NCBI RefSeq assembly: GCF_013410215.1
Contig: NZ_JACCFQ010000001.1
Coordinates: 868,001-932,000 of the forward strand
Direction of reading: 5' to 3'
DNA from: Nesterenkonia sandarakina
GTDB lineage: Bacteria; Actinomycetota; Actinomycetes; Actinomycetales; Micrococcaceae
DNA length: 64,000 nt
Below, in pieces: positions 1 to 7,246 of the stretch. Position 1 is the stretch's first letter. Every line of letters starts with the position of its first letter. Under the pieces are notes generated by a model. The model ran no database searches and was not told the DNA's origin. It worked only from the letters and a program-made list of their open reading frames with translations. The position numbers and the translations under genes are program-made.

Positions 1-211
1 ACAGCGCGGACCAGAACAGCACCCCCTGCTCGGTGGGCTTCGGGAACAGCCCGCGCTTGCGCAGCCGGTCCGTGGCCACCACGAGCAGGATCATGGCGAA
101 GCCCACCCCGCCGACATTGGCGTCCACACCTACTGCGACACCGAGGACATCACCGATCAGCATTCCCACGAGCATGCACAGCGCCAGCGCTGCAACTCCA
201 TAGAGAACCAT
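1..211 (-). CDS. madL: Malonate transporter subunit MadL (partial, 3' end cut off)
   Basis: Only the first 70 codons are inside the window; the gene runs off the left edge. The visible protein begins MVLYGVAALALC and has two hydrophobic segments with a Gly-rich turn (ANVGGVGF), the pattern I know from the small MadL membrane subunit of the MadLM sodium-dependent malonate carrier. The ATG at 211 has an AGGAG ribosome site seven bases upstream. It lies 42 bases behind the malonyl-CoA decarboxylase/synthetase fusion on the same strand, which supports malonate uptake. MadM should follow just outside the window. Confidence 0.85.
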   Translation of the reverse strand, partial: MVLYGVAALALCMLVGMLIGDVLGVAVGVDANVGGVGFAMILLVVATDRLRKRGLFPKPTEQGVLFWSAL

Positions 212-253
212 CGTCTACTCCTGACTTGCGGTTGAGGTTTCTTGAGCGAGCAT

Positions 254-3200
254 TCAGCTGCTGAAGAGGTCTGTGTACTGCTTGCGCAGCTGCGCCTTCT
301 GGACCTTGCCCATCACGTTGCGCGGCAGCGCGTCCACGAAGCGGACGGCGCGGGGCTGCTTGAACCGGGCCAGCTCACCGGCGAGCGCCCGCAGGATCGC
401 GGTCTCCTCGGGGGCGTCGTCGCCGGTCGGGACCACCACGGCCACCAGACCCTCGCCCAGATCCGGGTGCGGCACCCCGATCACGGCGGATTCGAAGACA
501 CCGGGGTGATCGTCGATGAGTCCCTCGACCTCTTTGGGGTAGATGTTGAATCCCCCGGAGATCACCAGATCCTTGTCGCGGCCCACGATGCTCAGGTAGC
601 CCTGCTCGTCGATCACGCCGAGGTCTCCGGTGATGAAGAAGCCGTCCTCGCGGAACTCCTCGGCGGTCTTCTCCGGCATGTTCCAGTAGCCGGCGAAGAC
701 GTTGTCGCCGCGCACCTCGATGATCCCGACCTCACCCTGGGGCAGGCTTGCCTGGCTCTCTCGGTCCACGATCCTCACCTGGACCCCGGGCAGCGGGTGT
801 CCCACGGTGCCGGGTCGGCGCGGCCCGTCGCGGTAGGGGTTGGAGGTGTTCATCCCGGTCTCGGTCATTCCGTAGCGTTCCAGGATGGCGTGCCCGGTGC
901 GGGCCTCGAAGGCCTCGTGATCACTTGCCAGCAGCGGAGCGGAGCCGGAGACGAAGAGCCGCATCCCGGCGCAGGCCTCGGCGCTGAGCCGCTGCGAACT
1001 CAGCAGCCGGGTGTAGAAGGTGGGCACCCCCATCAGCACGGTGGCGCGGGGCATGGCATCGAGCACGGCGTCCGGGTCGAACTTGGGCAGCCAGATCATG
1101 GAGGCGCCGGAGACCAGGGTCATATTGACCGCCACGAAGAGGCCGTGGATGTGGAAGATCGGCAGCGCGTGGATCAACACGTCTTCTTCGGTGTACTCCC
1201 AGGACTGGATCAAGGAGGCGCAGTTCGCCGCGAGGTTCCCCTGGGTCAGCACCGCACCCTTGGAGCGGCCGGTGGTCCCGGAGGTGTAGAGGATCGCGCC
1301 GGGATCTGAGGGGCTCAACTGGGCGACCTCGGCGTGCTCCTGCTCCGCGGCGAGCAGCGTGCCCTCTCCGCCCGCACCCAGGGTCTCTACGACGATCCCG
1401 TCCTTGCCGCGCTGCACGTGGGCCGCGGTCTGGCTCGGGTCGCAGACCAGCACCCGAGGCGCGGCGTCGGACATGAAGTAGTCCATCTCGGCCCCGGTGT
1501 AGGCGGTGTTCAGCGGCAGGTACACCCCGCCCACCTGAAGGGTGGCCAGGTAGAGCGCGATGGCCTCCGGGGACTTCTCCACCTGCGCAGCGACCCGGTC
1601 ACCGGGTACGACGCCGTCGCCGATCAGCTTCGTGGCGATGCGCCGGGAGCTCTGGAGCACCTGGGAGTAGGTGAGCGTGCGTCCCTCCGGGAGGTGGAAC
1701 AGCGGCTTCTCCGGATGGGTCTGGGCCTGCCGGAGGAAGCCTTGATAGATGCCGTCAATCTGGTGGTCCACTGGTGTGGTTCCCTTCTCGCTGCTGCTGT
1801 CTGTTCTGGAAGAGTCGGAGGTGGTGCTGGCTGTGCCGGATTCGGCACGGGCTGTGCCGGTGCGGCTGCCCGCACCGGAGGGAAGCAGGCCCGAGACCTT
1901 CTCCCCCACCGCGATGGACCCGTGCCGGACGTAGTCCTCATGGCGCTGCTCCACCAGGGCGGGGTCGTAGCGGTAGTTGATCATCGCCCCGTAGGACTGC
2001 TCCCACATGTAGTCCGCACCGCTGGCCGCGGTGTGAAGCTGCCAGGCGGTGGCCCCGTTGCCCAGGTGGAAGCGGGCCACCGGATCCACCGGCTGACCGT
2101 CCGGGCGGCGTTCCACCGCGACGTAGTGCGCCAGCGCCGCGGTGAGCCGCTCGGCAAGCTGCTTCGCGCCGGGCGCCTGGGCTCCGGCTGCCGCGGAGAA
2201 CTTCGCTGCGCCGCTGGAATCGACTGGGCCGCTGGGATCGACTGTGCCGTTGGGATCCGCTGGGCTGTGGAGCTCGAAAGGGCTGTTCAGCTCCTGGAGG
2301 TCCATGTGCAGCGCCGCGAGCTCGGCGGATGTCGCCGTCCGGGCCTGTTCACGCAGCCAGCTGCGGAACCCTGGGATCGGGGAGAGCGTCACGAAGTGCT
2401 GAAGATGCGGCAGCTCGGCGGAGACCTGGTCGATGACCTGCTTGATGAGCAGGCTGCCGAAGGAGATCCCGGCCAGCCCTTCCAGCGAATTGTTGATTGA
2501 ATAGAGCACGGCCGTATCTGCCTTGGCCGGAGCGAGCTCCTCGGTGGGGGCCAGCAGCGGTGCCACGCTGCCGGGGATTCCCTTCACCAGGGCGACCTCT
2601 ACGAAGATCAGCGGGAGCTCCCCGGTGGCGGGGTGGAAGAAGGCATAGCAGGTGCGGTCCTTCGGCCGCAGCCGGCGCTTGAGGTCATTGAGGTCGCGCA
2701 TCGGGTGGACCTTCTCGTAGCGCAGCAGATGATTCTTCATCTCTCGGGAGGAGTCCCAGCCGAGCTGTTCCATCCGGAGGAAGCCGCGGTTGAACCAAGA
2801 CTGCAGCAGGTGCCTGAAGTCCCGGTCCAGCGGAGCCAGCTCCGGATGGTCCCGGAGCGCCCGGCGCAGGTCGGCGCGCATGTTGACCAGGTGCAGAGTG
2901 CCCTCGGGGGCGTGGTTGAGTCGCCGCAGCAGCGCCTGGCGGCGCGGCTCGCTGGCGTCGAAGAGGTCGGCCAGTTCGGCCTGTCCCTCCTCGGCGTCCC
3001 ACCGGGCGTAGGCGTGGCGCAACGCTTGAGGGTCCACGGCATAGGAGTGGAGCATATGGGCGAAGAACTCCGCCCGCGCGGCGGCATCGAGCTCCCGGTA
3101 GGTGGCGAGCGCCCGATCGGCCACGGCCCGCATGGACGCTTCCCCCAGGTCCCCCATCAGCACCGCACAGCCTGCGGTGAGCTGAGCCAGGCCTTCGGAT

Positions 3201-3286
3201 CCCGGGGTCTGCACGCTCGGCCGAGGCTTGTGCCCGCCCAGGCTGCGCAGCAGATCCGCAAGCAGCCATCCCTGCGTGGTTGCCAT
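254..3286 (-). CDS. Fused malonyl-CoA decarboxylase / malonyl-CoA synthetase (MatA-MatB type)
   Basis: This 1010-residue cytoplasmic protein carries both steps of malonate use in one chain: ATP-dependent malonyl-CoA formation and decarboxylation to acetyl-CoA. Residues about 1-465 are malonyl-CoA decarboxylase. They contain the signature LYSINNSLEGLAGISFG (261-277), the catalytic Ser302 in TLSPIPGF and the partner His407 in FHLGNGA. Residues about 470-505 are a Ser/Thr/Gly linker. Residues about 508-1010 are an AMP-forming acyl-CoA synthetase with the P-loop YTSGTTGRSKG (667-677) and a C-terminal GKVQK catalytic-lysine motif. A low-complexity insert (about 344-364) comes from an in-frame 18-bp tandem repeat. 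The ATG at 3286 follows GGGAGGG. In Rhizobium-type loci MatA and MatB are separate genes. The divergent GntR gene probably controls it. Confidence 0.93.
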   Translation of the reverse strand: MATTQGWLLADLLRSLGGHKPRPSVQTPGSEGLAQLTAGCAVLMGDLGEASMRAVADRALATYRELDAAARAEFFAHMLHSYAVDPQALRHAYARWDAEEGQAELADLFDASEPRRQALLRRLNHAPEGTLHLVNMRADLRRALRDHPELAPLDRDFRHLLQSWFNRGFLRMEQLGWDSSREMKNHLLRYEKVHPMRDLNDLKRRLRPKDRTCYAFFHPATGELPLIFVEVALVKGIPGSVAPLLAPTEELAPAKADTAVLYSINNSLEGLAGISFGSLLIKQVIDQVSAELPHLQHFVTLSPIPGFRSWLREQARTATSAELAALHMDLQELNSPFELHSPADPNGTVDPSGPVDSSGAAKFSAAAGAQAPGAKQLAERLTAALAHYVAVERRPDGQPVDPVARFHLGNGATAWQLHTAASGADYMWEQSYGAMINYRYDPALVEQRHEDYVRHGSIAVGEKVSGLLPSGAGSRTGTARAESGTASTTSDSSRTDSSSEKGTTPVDHQIDGIYQGFLRQAQTHPEKPLFHLPEGRTLTYSQVLQSSRRIATKLIGDGVVPGDRVAAQVEKSPEAIALYLATLQVGGVYLPLNTAYTGAEMDYFMSDAAPRVLVCDPSQTAAHVQRGKDGIVVETLGAGGEGTLLAAEQEHAEVAQLSPSDPGAILYTSGTTGRSKGAVLTQGNLAANCASLIQSWEYTEEDVLIHALPIFHIHGLFVAVNMTLVSGASMIWLPKFDPDAVLDAMPRATVLMGVPTFYTRLLSSQRLSAEACAGMRLFVSGSAPLLASDHEAFEARTGHAILERYGMTETGMNTSNPYRDGPRRPGTVGHPLPGVQVRIVDRESQASLPQGEVGIIEVRGDNVFAGYWNMPEKTAEEFREDGFFITGDLGVIDEQGYLSIVGRDKDLVISGGFNIYPKEVEGLIDDHPGVFESAVIGVPHPDLGEGLVAVVVPTGDDAPEETAILRALAGELARFKQPRAVRFVDALPRNVMGKVQKAQLRKQYTDLFSS
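2210..2263. repeat. In-frame 18-bp tandem repeat (3 units) in the malonyl-CoA decarboxylase domain
   Basis: Three consecutive 18-base units of the form GCCG(C/T)TGG(A/G)ATC-CTG lie at 2210-2227, 2228-2245 and 2246-2263. They encode a Pro/Ser/Gly/Asp-rich insert between the Ser302 and His407 regions, probably a surface loop. Similar 18-bp in-frame repeats occur in three other genes of this window. Confidence 0.75.
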
Positions 3287-3300
3287 GATCCCTCCCTACG

Positions 3301-3326
3301 TGTATATCAGTAGCCGTGATGTATAT
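3301..3326. promoter_or_regulatory. Candidate GntR operator/promoter region between malonate operon and its regulator
   Basis: Two copies of TGTATAT (3301-3307 and 3320-3326) lie 19 bases apart in the 115-base divergent intergenic region. The second is part of TGTATATAACA. The AT-rich stretch contrasts with its surroundings and could hold the -10 elements of the leftward operon as well as the regulator's binding sites. It does not match the FadR-type TNGTNNNACNA pattern exactly, so the assignment rests on position and repetition. Confidence 0.4.
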
Positions 3327-3401
3327 AACAGCGACTATAGGGGATTAACGTGATCCACGCCACACTCTGTGGCTGGCGATATGCTCATCAGAGGAGGTGT
3401 C

Positions 3402-4094
3402 ATGGTCCGAGTCCCGGAATCCCAACGGGTGCGTGATGCGCTGGAGAACGCCATCGTCGACGGACACTACGGTCCCGGGCAGCGTCTGGACCCTGCCAAG
3501 CTGCAGGAGGAGTTCGGCTGCTCGCGCACCCCGGTGCGGGAGGCGCTGCAGGGGCTGGAACGTTCCGGATTGGTGCGCATCCGCCCCAAGCAGGGCACCT
3601 ATGTCACCGAGCTGAGCCTGCCGGAGCTGGCGGAGCGCTTCGAACTGATGGCTGAGCTCGAAGGAATGGCCGCACGGCTGGCTTCGAGTCGGATCGAGCG
3701 CGAGCCCCTGGCAGAACTGGGCAAGGCACTGAAGGAATGTGAGCGCTTCGAGGCACTCGGTGACGCCGACGGCTACTACTACGCCAACGCCTTGTTCCAC
3801 GGCATGATCTACGACTCCTGCGGCAACGGGTATCTGCAGCAGCAGGCACACCATCTGCGACGCGTGCTGCAGCCCTACCGGCGACTGCAGCTGCGCGCCC
3901 CGGACCGTATGCGTCGCTCCCTCGCCGAGCACCTCGCCATCGTGAACGCGATCAGCGCCGGAGACGGTGAGACTGCGGAGAACACCGCCCGTGACCATGT
4001 CCTGGTCCAGGTCAAGGAATTCAGCCAGCTCGTGCGGACCTGGACCAGACTGCGCGAGGCCCGCGCCGATCACGTCCACACCGCGTCCTCCTGA
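3402..4094 (+). CDS. GntR-family (FCD-type) regulator of the malonate operon
   Basis: A 230-residue DNA-binding repressor. Residues 5-65 form the winged helix-turn-helix (FGCSRTPVREALQGLERSGLV). Residues about 75-205 form an FCD ligand domain that keeps its metal histidines H133, H177 and H199. The ATG at 3402 is chosen because GAGGAGG lies four bases upstream; an upstream GTG in frame has no ribosome site. It is divergent from the malonate fusion gene, the arrangement of MatR/MdcY-type regulators, so malonate or malonyl-CoA is the likely effector (inference). The IclR gene follows after 13 bases and is probably cotranscribed. Confidence 0.88.
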   Translation: MVRVPESQRVRDALENAIVDGHYGPGQRLDPAKLQEEFGCSRTPVREALQGLERSGLVRIRPKQGTYVTELSLPELAERFELMAELEGMAARLASSRIEREPLAELGKALKECERFEALGDADGYYYANALFHGMIYDSCGNGYLQQQAHHLRRVLQPYRRLQLRAPDRMRRSLAEHLAIVNAISAGDGETAENTARDHVLVQVKEFSQLVRTWTRLREARADHVHTASS

Positions 4095-4107
4095 AGAAAG
4101 GAACCAG

Positions 4108-4956
4108 ATGTCACCGGAGCGCAGCCCCGAGTTCATCGAAGCGATCTCGCGCGGGTTGTCGGTCATCAAGGCCTTCACCCCCGAGTACCCCATCCTGACC
4201 CTGAGCCAGGTGGCCAAGGCCACGGATCTGGCGCGTCCCACCGCACGCCGGATCCTGATGACCCTGCAGGAGCTGGAGTACGTGCGCGCAGAGAACGGCG
4301 CCTTCGCCCTGACCCCTCGAGTGATGGAGCTCGGGATGGCCTACGTGAGCTCCCTGGGCCTGTGGGAGGTGGCGAGGCCTCATCTGGAGGCGCTGGTCAC
4401 GCACACCCACGAGTCCGCTTCGATGTCCCAGCTGGACGGCCCGGACATCGTCTATGTCGCCCGGGTTGCGGTGCCGAAGCTGATCGGGCTGCGAGTGGAC
4501 ATCGGGACCCGCTTCCCGGCTCCGCCGACCTCCCAGGGCAAGGTGCTCTTGGCAGACATGGAGCGTCGGGAGATCCTGCAGCGGCTTTCCGAGGCTTCGC
4601 GCTCCTCGGTCATTCCGGTGGTCCAGTGGGACCAGAAGTCCTTCCTCGAAGAGCTGGACCGGGTGAAGCAGCAGGGTTACGCACTCGCCGATGAGGAGCT
4701 TGCCCGTGGCATCCGTTCCGTCGCCGTTCCGGTCCGTGATGCCCAAGGCCGAGTGCTGGCCTCGATGAACACCACCGTCCATGCCGCCGAGACCAGTGTG
4801 GAGACGCTGCTGAACAAGCACCTTCCTCCGCTGCGCGAGGCTGCTGCGGCGGTCACCGAGGATTGGACCCGCTGGCAGTCACTGCCGAGTCAGGTCCGCG
4901 AGCGCGACCCCGCCGACGTCGGCCGGATCCCGCTGCTGGTCTCCCCGGAGGAGTAG
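4108..4956 (+). CDS. IclR-family transcriptional regulator (PcaR/PobR-like)
   Basis: A 282-residue IclR-family protein. An N-terminal winged helix-turn-helix (about 12-72, LTLSQVAKATDLARPTARRI) is followed by a GAF-like effector domain (about 85-255) with LGMAYVSS and the family-typical ELARGIRSVAVPV segment. The PcaR/PobR/PcaU branch controls aromatic acid catabolism. The ATG at 4108 has GAAAGGA upstream; longer in-frame extensions overlap the GntR gene and lack a ribosome site. The gene converges on the dioxygenase operon (stop at 5074), so it is the nearest candidate for the factor that reads the CGGAC-N4-GTCCG palindromes. That link is inference. Confidence 0.87.
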   Translation: MSPERSPEFIEAISRGLSVIKAFTPEYPILTLSQVAKATDLARPTARRILMTLQELEYVRAENGAFALTPRVMELGMAYVSSLGLWEVARPHLEALVTHTHESASMSQLDGPDIVYVARVAVPKLIGLRVDIGTRFPAPPTSQGKVLLADMERREILQRLSEASRSSVIPVVQWDQKSFLEELDRVKQQGYALADEELARGIRSVAVPVRDAQGRVLASMNTTVHAAETSVETLLNKHLPPLREAAAAVTEDWTRWQSLPSQVRERDPADVGRIPLLVSPEE

Positions 4957-4982
4957 CCCAGCCAGACCGCCCAGCCACCCCG

Positions 4983-5018
4983 CCCATTCAGCCCGTTCAG
5001 CCCGTTCAGCCCGTTCAG
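4983..5018. repeat. 9-bp tandem repeat (CCCGTTCAG) in a convergent intergenic region
   Basis: Four head-to-tail 9-base units lie between the stop codons of the IclR gene and the LigA-like gene: one CCCATTCAG, then three exact CCCGTTCAG. No gene or clear terminator hairpin is visible in this 117-base gap. It looks like a slippage-prone microsatellite with no evident function. Confidence 0.85.
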
Positions 5019-5073
5019 CCAACCCGTCCGGACCGCAGGCCCCGCCGTAGGGGACAGGGCTGCAGCGTCTTGC

Positions 5074-5439
5074 TCACATGGCGACCGAGGGGTAGTCCCG
5101 GCCGGTCCAGTGGCCCAGCTTCTGCGCCATCTCGGTCTGGAACGCCAGCGGACCCTTGGCGGCGGCGTACTCCTCGTCGAAGAGTGCGATGAACAGGGTC
5201 AGGTTCAGGAAGAAGTGGGCGCCGTGCTCGAAGAGCCAGACGTAGTCGTGGGTGGCCAGCGCCTCGCGCTCTTCTTGAGTGAACTCCAGCCAGCTGGTCT
5301 GCTCCACCGGATTCAGCCAGCGCCCGACCTCCTTCTCCCAGCGGAGGACGGTGGCCCGCGGATCCTCGCGATAGCTGGCCACCCATTCGGGGTCCCGATC
5401 GATGGTGAAGAGAAACTTGTTCACGTAGTACTTGCTCAT
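5074..5439 (-). CDS. LigA-like small subunit of a class III extradiol ring-cleavage dioxygenase
   Basis: A 121-residue all-helical protein of the LigA family (small subunit of protocatechuate 4,5-dioxygenase, or C-terminal domain of gallate dioxygenase). It starts MSKYYVNKFLF and keeps a long helical core with LATHDYVWLFEHGAHFFL (62-79). The family subunit closes the active site of the catalytic subunit. The ATG at 5439 overlaps the stop of the catalytic gene by four bases (ATGA), implying translational coupling; the longer in-frame extension is only an overlap artefact. The order catalytic then small subunit equals the domain order of fused gallate dioxygenases and is opposite to ligA-ligB. 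Confidence 0.85.
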   Translation of the reverse strand: MSKYYVNKFLFTIDRDPEWVASYREDPRATVLRWEKEVGRWLNPVEQTSWLEFTQEEREALATHDYVWLFEHGAHFFLNLTLFIALFDEEYAAAKGPLAFQTEMAQKLGHWTGRDYPSVAM

Positions 5440-6407
5440 GCCTGCTCCTGACTCACGCGGAACTGATCCCAGGCCGGGTCGGAGGCGTAGATCGGGCCGG
5501 TGCTGGCCTCCGAGGTCTCCGCGGCCCGGGCGGCCGCATCGAGCTGACCGGGAGTCTTGTTCGGGTACCAGGTCATGTACATCTCCCGGGTGTGGAAGAG
5601 ATCCAGGTGATCGACGTAGTCGGCGTGGACTCCGGGGCCGGCGATGCCCATCATCAGCAGCAGGTCCATGAAGCCGTGGGTGGCATTGCCGGCTCCGGCC
5701 ATGGACGCGTGGGTGACGTTGTCCAGGATCGCGTCGACATTGCCGGTGGAGAGCCATTCGATCGCATCGGCGTCGAAGAGCGGGTCGGGGCCGTGCTCAC
5801 CGAACTGGCGCGGCCCGCCGAGCTCCAGCGAGAGATGCCCGGTGCCGATGGCTGCCACTTTCTTCTCGCTGGGGAAGCTGTCGATGATCTCCCGGATGGC
5901 CCTCCCCACCTGGTAGAACCGACGCGGGGAGGGCAGCGGGGGCACGAAGATGTTGGTGTAGATCGGCACGATCGGCAGATCCGCTTCGGGGCGGACCGTG
6001 ATGATCGGGCAGATGATGGAGTGATCGATCTTCAGCTCATGACTGACCGAGAAGTCGAAGTCCTTGCCCAGCAGCTCCTCATGCATATAGCGGGAGAGCT
6101 CGATGTCCCCGGCGAGGGTGTACTTCGGGATCCCGAACTCGCGCTCCTCGTTGTAGAAGGTCGCGTCGTAGCTCTCCTGCTTGCCGATCAGGAACTGCGG
6201 ATAGTTGTCCAGCCAGAGCTGGTGGAAGTGATCCGCCCCGACCATCACCAGGATGTCAGGCTCCGCGGCGGTGAGCGTCTCGCGGTAGGCCTCGACCTTG
6301 CGCTGCCAGTCGGCGGCATAGGGCGGTCGCTGATCTGCCGGAGACGTGGTGGCCTTGTAGTAGAACGGGTGATGGGTGCTGGCGAGCACCGCGGTCAGCT
6401 CTGCCAT
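5436..6407 (-). CDS. LigB-like catalytic subunit of a class III extradiol dioxygenase
   Basis: A 323-residue protein of the LigB superfamily, which uses Fe(II) to cleave catecholic rings. The expected iron and active-site histidines are present: H12/H13 in STHHPF, H60 in GADHFH, H129 in KIDHS and H191 in GTGHLS. The region where LigB/gallate dioxygenases supply the third ligand, a glutamate, reads AGAGNATHGF (238-247) with no Glu, so the ligand set may be altered. The ATG at 6407 has AAGGAG upstream and lies two bases after the lyase gene. Substrate is unknown; a gallate- or protocatechuate-like acid is a reasonable guess from the subunit arrangement. Confidence 0.85.
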   Translation of the reverse strand: MAELTAVLASTHHPFYYKATTSPADQRPPYAADWQRKVEAYRETLTAAEPDILVMVGADHFHQLWLDNYPQFLIGKQESYDATFYNEEREFGIPKYTLAGDIELSRYMHEELLGKDFDFSVSHELKIDHSIICPIITVRPEADLPIVPIYTNIFVPPLPSPRRFYQVGRAIREIIDSFPSEKKVAAIGTGHLSLELGGPRQFGEHGPDPLFDADAIEWLSTGNVDAILDNVTHASMAGAGNATHGFMDLLLMMGIAGPGVHADYVDHLDLFHTREMYMTWYPNKTPGQLDAAARAAETSEASTGPIYASDPAWDQFRVSQEQA

Positions 6408-6409
6408 GC

Positions 6410-7246
6410 TCAGATCTCCTTCGACTCACCGGCGTCGTCGCCGCTCAGCGGGACGAACCTCGCGTTCCGGTCCACATGCATATAGATCTCGTTGGCGATC
6501 GGGTTCCGCCGCTCCTCCGCGATCTGTCCCAGCAGCCCGGCAGTGCGGGCCAGCAGCGCGAAGCCGCGCAGGAAGTCCACCGGGAGGCCCAGGTCAGCCA
6601 GGGCTGCTCCGCAGACCCCGGCGCCGTTGAGCGGCAGCTTCTTGCCCAGCACCTCTTCACTGACCCGACCCATGGCCTCGAACAGGCGCAGATGCTCCCC
6701 GCGGGTGTCGCCCTCCTCAGCGATCTGGATCAGCCGCGGGGTCCGCGGGTCCCCCTGCTTGTGCACCGGATGGCCCAGGCCGGGAACGATCTGCTTCGCG
6801 GCCCGCGCCCGGGTGATCGCCTCCCGCGCCAGCGCGTCGTAGTCCGCCTCGGTGCTGCGCTCGCCGTCGTCGGCCTGAAGCACCTGGTGCAGGAACCTCC
6901 CGGTGTCCTCGGTGACCCCGAGGAAGCGGGAGCCCCCGCCCAGCAGGCCGGCGGCGATGGCGCCCTGAATGGACTCCGGGGCCGAGAGGTAGGTCAGCCG
7001 GGCCGCGATCGCGGTGGGGGTGAAGCCGTGATCGGCCAGTGCGACCAGCACCGCCTCGAAGGTGCGCAGCTCACCGGGGGTGGGCCGGCGAGTGGCGGTC
7101 ATCCAGAAGGCCAGCTCGGCGAACCCGACCTTGCCCATCAGGTCCTCGGAGAGGGACTGGCCCATCAGGCTGATCTCTTCGGTGGTGGAGGTTCCCAGCG
7201 AGGTGGGGTAGCTCGGTGTCTGATCCTCGTGCGCTGCGGTGCCCAT
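6410..7246 (-). CDS. Citryl-CoA-lyase-like protein (citrate synthase fold)
   Basis: A 278-residue, short citrate-synthase-fold protein of the type annotated as citryl-CoA lyase. The two histidines that act in citrate synthase are recognisable: H73 in ADHGF and H159 in GLGHPVHK. The third catalytic position, an Asp in the usual NVDG motif, appears as NGAG (207-210), so the acid/base Asp seems lost. Its start overlaps the CoA-transferase stop as TGATG, and the LigB-like gene follows after two bases. A CoA-transferase plus a lyase of this fold suggests that a citrate-like ring-cleavage product is activated with CoA and split; this is inference. Confidence 0.75.
   Translation of the reverse strand: MGTAAHEDQTPSYPTSLGTSTTEEISLMGQSLSEDLMGKVGFAELAFWMTATRRPTPGELRTFEAVLVALADHGFTPTAIAARLTYLSAPESIQGAIAAGLLGGGSRFLGVTEDTGRFLHQVLQADDGERSTEADYDALAREAITRARAAKQIVPGLGHPVHKQGDPRTPRLIQIAEEGDTRGEHLRLFEAMGRVSEEVLGKKLPLNGAGVCGAALADLGLPVDFLRGFALLARTAGLLGQIAEERRNPIANEIYMHVDRNARFVPLSGDDAGESKEI

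Noticed and set aside
4983-5018. CCCGTTCAG repeats as a CRISPR array
   Set aside because: Units are 9 bases with no spacers and no cas genes are in the window.
5074-5757. Longer 227-residue version of the LigA-like protein
   Set aside because: The extra N-terminus is Arg/His/Pro-rich and lies in another frame of the LigB-like gene; the ATGA overlap start at 5439 matches the family length.
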